From NCBI GenBank assembly GCA_009859145.1, contig VRVR01000041.1, forward strand, positions 62,001 to 126,000: a stretch of DNA of 64,000 nucleotides, in the 5' to 3' direction. The position numbers were made by a program, and so were the translations under genes. Of the stretch, positions 58,933 through 64,000 are shown piece after piece. The stretch's first letter is position 1. Every line of letters starts with the position of its first letter. This stretch comes from Andalucia godoyi. Taxonomy: Eukaryota > Discoba > Jakobea > Jakobida > Andaluciidae. Below the pieces are notes generated by a model. That model searched no databases. It worked only from the letters and a program-made list of their open reading frames with translations, and was not told where the DNA came from.

Positions 58933-59046
58933 CTTCCTTTTTTAACTATCTTTCTTTCTTGTTGCTGCTTGCTGCGCTTCTTCCACGACGTTCAGTTCAT
59001 TGAAGCAGCGCGTCTGTTGAGAGTCCCTGCAGCCGTGCACTTGACC

Positions 59047-61416
59047 ATGGAATACTCTCCGCTGGAGAACAAGCGCTCTGGCGAACACGAGCTGGAGGCC
59101 GGAGACCCAAGCGGCGCAGATTTGGACTATCGAGCTGCGGAGGCGCTAGCGGTGCACAAGAAGCGCACGAAGATTCTTATTGGGCTTGCAGCGCTGGTCA
59201 TTATTGCGGTGGTGATTACGCTTCCACTGGCAATCATCGCACAGTGGCCTTCGTCGTCCCATTCAAACAACAGGGTATTCGGGTTTGAAGATATATTCTC
59301 CGTGAATGCAGTCGTCCCTAATGTGCAGTTTAATGCGGCGGGGGATGTCTACACGATGGATGCAGCATCCGGCAACATCTATTCCGTGTCGACGAATGGA
59401 AAGCGCACGCTGGTTGCTGAGTTGGATGCGTCATTCACCGATTTTTCAGTTTCAGACGATTCCAAGTTCTTTTTGCTTGCCCGAAATACCTCGGCTGTTT
59501 TCCGTCACTCGTCGAATTCAAAGTATTATCTGTACGAAGTTGCAAGCAAAGCCCTCACAAAGGTCTTTGCGGACGATCTGATTGACGAGTCGCTTGCTGT
59601 CTTCACGCCCGGAACTCAGCCAGCGCAGCAGGTCCGTTTTGCCATTGTCAAATCAGGGGAGATTTTCTCATGTGCTTACACTTCTGGAGCCGCCGCGGTC
59701 GTTTCTACGCGCGTAACGAATTCTGCACTGGATTTCCGAGTCCGCAACGGAATTTCCGATTGGTTGTATGAGGAGGAGGTTCTCGCATCACAAGTATCCA
59801 TGTGGTTTTCGCTCTCTGGTTCAAAGCTTGTCTATTTGGAGTACAATGATACATTGATCCAAGATTTCCAATACCCGTTCTATGCTCCTGCTGATCCGAT
59901 GCCCGAGATCTCGCATATCGCCTATCCTACTCCAGGATACACCAACCCTACTGTCAAGGCCTTTGTTGTTGACTTGTCCGCGAACCCACCGTTTGCGCCA
60001 GTCCAAGTCTACTCGAACGAGCAGGATGATACAATCATTTTTGGAGCGTCCTGGGTCGACGATGCGACATTCGCTCTTCGCATCATGAACCGAATCCAGA
60101 CCTACACAGATGTTCGTCTGTTTGGCATCGACGGCTCTGCAAAGGGTCTTGCGTCCCCTGCGGAGACTATCCCCGATGGCTGGGTGATTCCGCGAACCGC
60201 TCCCGTGTTTTTGGATGCGAATACGTACGTGGACATTCGCTGGACAAATGATTCCTACCAGCATGTTGCACTTGTTGGCGTGAATGGAATCAACCGGTTC
60301 CTGACATCTGGAGCGTACAATGTGTACGAGATTTTGTGTGTCGATTCTGTATCGGGCTCTGTAGTCTTCCGCGCGCCTGGACCGACTGGGGCCGCCTGGG
60401 ATAGTCATATTTGGTCCGTGAATGCGAAGGCTGCGTCACCTGTGCTGGTGCAACTTGACAAGAGCGGCTATTCATACGCGACGGCCACCTTCGGCACTTC
60501 ATGCGGGTCGTATTTGCTTGCGGAACAGAGTGTCTCTCAAGTTCCTGTGTACACGTTTGTTTCTGCGACAGCGAATCCGTTTGTGGTGGAGTCGAATTCC
60601 GCGTTCCAAGCAGCGCTTGCTCCGCTGAACTTGCCGACTCGTGAGTACATGCAGATTGCAGGGTTCAATGCCTATCTCACGTATCCCCCGAATTTTGACC
60701 CCAAGAACAAAAAGTATGCGTTGATCATGCATCCGTATGGAGGTCCTGGATCGATGATGGCACTGTCTAAGCACATCTTGAGCGATGCCTGGGAGGCATA
60801 CTTTGTCTCGAACCACGATGCCGTTATCGCAGTCGTCGACGGCTATGGAACCGGCGCACAGACGCGCGAGTTTCTGTACAAGGTATACAAGCAGCTTGGA
60901 ATTTTCGAAGCACAATCTCAGGCCACGGCCGCATGGGCACTTTCGGAGAAATACCCCTGGGTAGATTCCTCTCGTATTGGTTTCTTTGGTTGGTCATTTG
61001 GAGGCACGCAAGCCTTGAACGCAGCGTCCTATAACGTTTTCGACGCAGCAAACCGTTCACCGTATCGTGCGTCGTTTGCAGTAGCGCCTGTGACAGACTG
61101 GCGATACTACGACACCGCATATACAGAGCGATATATGCAGACTCCAGCGATGAACCCAGACGGATACGCAGCCACGTCGTGCATGCAGCGCGCCGGCGCG
61201 ATTTCCGCGTCTCTGAGCATCATGCATGGGTCCTGGGATGACAATGTCCACATTCTGAACAGCATGAACTACATGAATGCGGTTATTAAGGCACACAGGA
61301 CGGATGTTGACTTCTATGTGGTCCCGAACAGGCAACATTCCATCGGCGACCAAGACGCACGTCGCATTGTTTGGACCCGTGTAACCAACCATTTTGTGAA
61401 CGCTCTCGACATGTAA
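59047..61416 (+). CDS. Dipeptidyl peptidase IV-family (S9B) serine peptidase
   Basis: A 789-residue type II membrane protein. A short cytosolic tail is followed by one transmembrane helix (about 41-63, ILIGLAALVIIAVVITLPLAIIA), then a beta-propeller. The DPP-IV propeller glutamates are in DWLYEEEVL. The C-terminal alpha/beta hydrolase has the catalytic Ser in GWSFGG (about Ser649), Asp in GSWDDNVH (about Asp731) and His in NRQHSIG (His764). The nucleophile elbow reads GWSFGG rather than the commoner GWSYGG. S9B enzymes remove X-Pro or X-Ala dipeptides at the cell surface, in vacuoles or in lysosomes. The ATG at 59047 (TTGACCATGG) is chosen over the open frame that runs into the upstream repeat flank. 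Several N-glycosylation sequons are present. Confidence 0.93.
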   Translation: MEYSPLENKRSGEHELEAGDPSGADLDYRAAEALAVHKKRTKILIGLAALVIIAVVITLPLAIIAQWPSSSHSNNRVFGFEDIFSVNAVVPNVQFNAAGDVYTMDAASGNIYSVSTNGKRTLVAELDASFTDFSVSDDSKFFLLARNTSAVFRHSSNSKYYLYEVASKALTKVFADDLIDESLAVFTPGTQPAQQVRFAIVKSGEIFSCAYTSGAAAVVSTRVTNSALDFRVRNGISDWLYEEEVLASQVSMWFSLSGSKLVYLEYNDTLIQDFQYPFYAPADPMPEISHIAYPTPGYTNPTVKAFVVDLSANPPFAPVQVYSNEQDDTIIFGASWVDDATFALRIMNRIQTYTDVRLFGIDGSAKGLASPAETIPDGWVIPRTAPVFLDANTYVDIRWTNDSYQHVALVGVNGINRFLTSGAYNVYEILCVDSVSGSVVFRAPGPTGAAWDSHIWSVNAKAASPVLVQLDKSGYSYATATFGTSCGSYLLAEQSVSQVPVYTFVSATANPFVVESNSAFQAALAPLNLPTREYMQIAGFNAYLTYPPNFDPKNKKYALIMHPYGGPGSMMALSKHILSDAWEAYFVSNHDAVIAVVDGYGTGAQTREFLYKVYKQLGIFEAQSQATAAWALSEKYPWVDSSRIGFFGWSFGGTQALNAASYNVFDAANRSPYRASFAVAPVTDWRYYDTAYTERYMQTPAMNPDGYAATSCMQRAGAISASLSIMHGSWDDNVHILNSMNYMNAVIKAHRTDVDFYVVPNRQHSIGDQDARRIVWTRVTNHFVNALDM

Positions 61417-62139
61417 TTAAAGAAGGTAAAACATTATTTGAAAAAACATTTTAGGTTAACAATTAATAATAAAAAACAGACAAAAACACGACCCGCTCGA
61501 CGGACTATTTGTCATCGAGACTTGCGATTTCTTTTTATTTCCCCCTCTGTCTTTGCTGCTTGCAAGACGACGAAAGGAGCATCGCTAATCGAATGCTTTG
61601 GCAGCTTCCTGCATACCGAAGACCGCCCTGCAACAGGGTCGTGCGACAGCAAGGAAACATGCTGTTCAGCTGCGAACTGCCTTCGGAACATTTCTTGACG
61701 AAGCAGATCCAAGGGTTGCTGCGACGCGGCAAACAGCAGTGTTGGCTGGGCTGCGACTAACGATTGGTCCAGACGTCTCGTGTAATCAACATGGAACGAG
61801 CAAACCCCGTGCAAGAAAGAAAAAAAAAAGAAATTCGTCAAGAATTCTCCTTCATCACCTTTCGCTCGAATCACAAAGAAAGTCAGTGGTGAATTCTTGA
61901 GGGTTCTTTTTGTTTTTCTGCTGTTGTTGTTGTTGTTGTGTGTGTGTTTGTACATTGCTCGCTCACTGTCCTGCTGCACAGTTGCGTTATTAAGATTGTT
62001 CTTGGCTCCGTGCCCAAGTTTGTTCCAGAGCTGGTTGGATCTGTTACTGTCTGACTGTCTTATTTTTCTTTTCTTTTTTGTCGCCCCTCCTCCTGAATGG
62101 GGTGGCCCTTTATAGACACATAAGTATCTTCACTAGCAA
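61417..62139. other. Intergenic stretch, no supported gene
   Basis: Contains the 3' flank of the peptidase gene and the leader of the next gene. It has AAAAAACAG-type A-rich tracts near 61440-61480, an A-run near 61820 and a GTT repeat near 61922-61940. Open frames here are under 160 codons, unrelated to any family I recognise, and mutually overlapping. A TATAGA sequence sits 24-29 bp before the next ATG and is too close to be a typical core TATA box. Confidence 0.5.
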
Positions 62140-64000
62140 ATGCTCAAGTTTCCCATCTGCATCGCCATTTTGGTGTCGTTGCTGCTACTGTTGTCTTCTC
62201 CAAGGACTGTCACACTCGTTGTCGGAGCCGACATCACCGTGTCTCCTGCTTCGGATATTGCTTCAGTGGCGTCACTAGCGGCATCCGGAGACACTCTTCT
62301 GTTTTCCCCAGGCACCTACAACCTGACCGCTCCCATTGTCGTTACATCAAAAACCTTGATCTTTCGAGCACAAGGGCCGTCGGCAAAGGCGTCTCACCTG
62401 CTGGTCGCTGTGAACGCGGATGTATCCATCCGCATTTCTGGAAGTTCAGCGTCTCTGACGATAGTTGGGCTCTCGTTTACTGGGGCAGTGGCCTTTCCTG
62501 TGATTCAAAGCAGTGCAGATGCGTCGCTTAGCGTTCAAGATGCTTTTTTCTATGAAAATGCTGTCCCAACTTCATTGTTTGGATCTGCTGTTGATTTTTC
62601 TTCCTTTTCGTTTCTGGGTTCGTTGGCCATTTCAAGCACATTTTTTGAAGGCCACATTGCTCAAACTGGCGGCACTGTTGCGGTGCGGGGTGCATCACAA
62701 GTGCAAATCACAGGAAACACGCTGTTTTCACAGTCGTCAAGTTTAGCTGGTTCCGGCGGTGCCTTGTATGTTCAAAACGCGTCATCGTTCGAATGGTCCT
62801 TGACGCCATATCCCGTGTTTCCTGCGACCTCAGATGAAGTGACTGTCGGAGCGATGAACTGTTTTGCGGCCGGATCCGGTGGAGCAGTGTATCTGGAAAA
62901 TGTGAAAAACGTGTCGCTCTCTGGCGGAATGTTTACTGGGGCAAATGCAACGGTCTTTGGAGGATTAGTCGCCATTGCCGTCAAGTCCGATCTTCCGAGC
63001 TCACTACCATTTTCCCTTTCCATTCTGCAAACCGCATTTGTGAACAGTACTGCGTTATTTGCGGGCGGCGCGGTATTCGTGGGGCCTGTTGAAGCCTTCC
63101 GTCTCACGGATGTATCGAGCGGCCTAAACTGGGTTGTCCCGTCCATACTTCAGAGCGTAGCATCGCTCGGTGCTTTTAGCTCCTCTGCGGATGCAATTGT
63201 TACAATCGCATCGTCCAAATTTTTTAGTTCGCTTACCACGGACGCTACAAATGGAACGGCAGGCTCTTTTGCAGTACTGATGCCCTCCACACTTCGCATT
63301 TCGTCCTCATCCTTTGTTCGAGGACATGCGCCCCGGATCGGTGGCATGTTTGCGATTGCGCCGTATTCCACAGTTTCTGTGTCCGGATGTTACTTTGAAG
63401 CTGCAAATTACTTTGGACTTGTTTCCACCGTGTACACACCAGATAACAGTGGCGGTGTTTTCTGGGTCGGGAAGCACAGCTCCATGAACATTTCGAATTC
63501 AGATTTCTTTCTCACTGGTGCGGTGTACAGAGGAGGGACGATTTTTATGGACAGCAACACCACGATTAGGATTTCGTCGGTGACGAGCAAGAATTCATTT
63601 ATCCATGCTCAATACGAGTCTGCCATTGTTCAAGGGAAATCCTCGGGAGGGTTTCTGTACATAGGACCGGGGTCTGTTGCGTCGCTGGATAATGCAACGA
63701 TCAGTGTTGGCTTTGCTGTCGCAATGGGTGGGGCAGTGTTTGCAGATGCAGACGTTTCGCTTGATATCCGAAATTCGCAGTTTCTGTACTTCCAGGTTGC
63801 CTTGTTTGGAGGAGGCGGTGTGGCGGCCTACAGCTCCGCCTCCGTTTCCATCCAAAATTCACTCTTCTTCAAGTGCAGATCGAATGCCGGTGCGGGTGGT
63901 GTTCTTTTGTACATGGTGACAGGCAACATCCTCGTTTCGGGAAACACGTTTCTGGAAAATGCAGCCTCGAACATTCAGAGAGGAATTCTGCGTGGATATG
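62140..64000 (+). CDS. Secreted or surface beta-helix protein with Pmp-like repeats, 3' partial
   Basis: An open frame that starts MLKFPICIAILVSLLLLLSS, a signal peptide, and runs for 620 codons off the window. From residue 30 the sequence is a right-handed parallel beta-helix, rich in Ser, Ala, Val, Gly and Asn. It carries many 'GGA/GGxx' turns (SGGALYVQNAS, AGSGGAVYLEN, FGGLVAIAV, FAGGAVFVG, GGTIFMDSNTT, MGGAVFADADV, GGGGVAAYSS) and 'S..xF..N' strands. These are the GGAI- and FxxN-like motifs of chlamydial polymorphic-membrane-protein repeats. Relatives in protists are long surface or extracellular proteins. Adhesion is a common guess, not shown. The remainder, perhaps including a membrane anchor, is outside the window. 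Confidence 0.8.
   Translation, partial: MLKFPICIAILVSLLLLLSSPRTVTLVVGADITVSPASDIASVASLAASGDTLLFSPGTYNLTAPIVVTSKTLIFRAQGPSAKASHLLVAVNADVSIRISGSSASLTIVGLSFTGAVAFPVIQSSADASLSVQDAFFYENAVPTSLFGSAVDFSSFSFLGSLAISSTFFEGHIAQTGGTVAVRGASQVQITGNTLFSQSSSLAGSGGALYVQNASSFEWSLTPYPVFPATSDEVTVGAMNCFAAGSGGAVYLENVKNVSLSGGMFTGANATVFGGLVAIAVKSDLPSSLPFSLSILQTAFVNSTALFAGGAVFVGPVEAFRLTDVSSGLNWVVPSILQSVASLGAFSSSADAIVTIASSKFFSSLTTDATNGTAGSFAVLMPSTLRISSSSFVRGHAPRIGGMFAIAPYSTVSVSGCYFEAANYFGLVSTVYTPDNSGGVFWVGKHSSMNISNSDFFLTGAVYRGGTIFMDSNTTIRISSVTSKNSFIHAQYESAIVQGKSSGGFLYIGPGSVASLDNATISVGFAVAMGGAVFADADVSLDIRNSQFLYFQVALFGGGGVAAYSSASVSIQNSLFFKCRSNAGAGGVLLYMVTGNILVSGNTFLENAASNIQRGILRGY

Noticed and set aside
58739-58933. Minus-strand ORF with repeated Leu-Ser-Leu-Val-Thr-Cys-His
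   Set aside because: It is only the AAGTGAC minisatellite read as protein.
1-64000. tRNA, rRNA, CRISPR, IS elements or plasmid-type features
   Set aside because: I looked for clover-leaf T-loop sequences, direct-repeat arrays with spacers, transposase motifs and terminal inverted repeats and found none convincing; all tandem repeats are plain micro- or minisatellites.

Overview
This is eukaryotic nuclear DNA from a compact, intron-poor genome, most likely a flagellated, aerobic, free-living protist. The genes are unmistakably eukaryotic: coatomer epsilon, ubiquilin, a GPN-loop GTPase, NOL10, a UBE2C-type E2 and sphingosine-1-phosphate lyase. Two axonemal proteins (CFAP45-like and DRC12-like) imply a motile flagellum. 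Cytochrome c1 and a complex I LYR subunit imply a respiring mitochondrion. Genes lie on both strands, mostly intronless, about one per 2 kb. The few introns found are short (69-155 bp in the confident cases) and usually begin GTATG. I cannot assign the lineage. A jakobid-like or similar excavate/opisthokont-grade flagellate fits, but that is inference.

Layout. 0-10.7 kb: 3' part of a CSC1/TMEM63 channel, a TGA/CREB-like bZIP factor, CFAP45, a YbaB/EbfC-family protein, cytochrome c1, UBE2C and the polynucleotide kinase GRC3/NOL9. 10.8-21.5 kb: DRC12, TEX10/IPI1, an unrecognised multi-exon acidic protein, sphingosine-1-phosphate lyase and an unrecognised 494-residue protein. 21.7-30 kb: a ZFC3H1/Red1-like zinc-finger protein, NDUFA6, a type II peroxiredoxin, a 1.8 kb gene-poor stretch, a small spliced membrane protein and an OCRL-like ASH-RhoGAP protein without a phosphatase domain. 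30-45.7 kb: ubiquilin, a leucine-rich protein, NOL10/ENP2, GPN3, a second gene-poor stretch, a long coiled-coil protein, a membrane-anchored cyclophilin-like protein, an R3H protein and a SIW14-like phosphatase. 45.8-64 kb: a secreted Ntn-hydrolase, a doubtful ORF, a two-HMG-box protein with poly-His/poly-Gln, an RluA-type pseudouridine synthase, coatomer epsilon, an unrecognised protein, a DPP-IV-family peptidase and the start of a large beta-helix surface protein that runs off the window.

Functional themes. Ribosome biogenesis is prominent. GRC3/NOL9 and TEX10/IPI1, which act together in ITS2 processing and the rixosome in other eukaryotes, lie within 6 kb of each other, and NOL10 and an RluA enzyme are also present. 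RNA surveillance (ZFC3H1-like), cell-cycle ubiquitination (UBE2C), flagellar structure and membrane traffic (COPE, ASH-RhoGAP) make up most of the rest. Simple-sequence tracts sit upstream of many start codons. No bacterial operons, CRISPR arrays, insertion sequences, rRNA genes or convincing tRNAs were seen.
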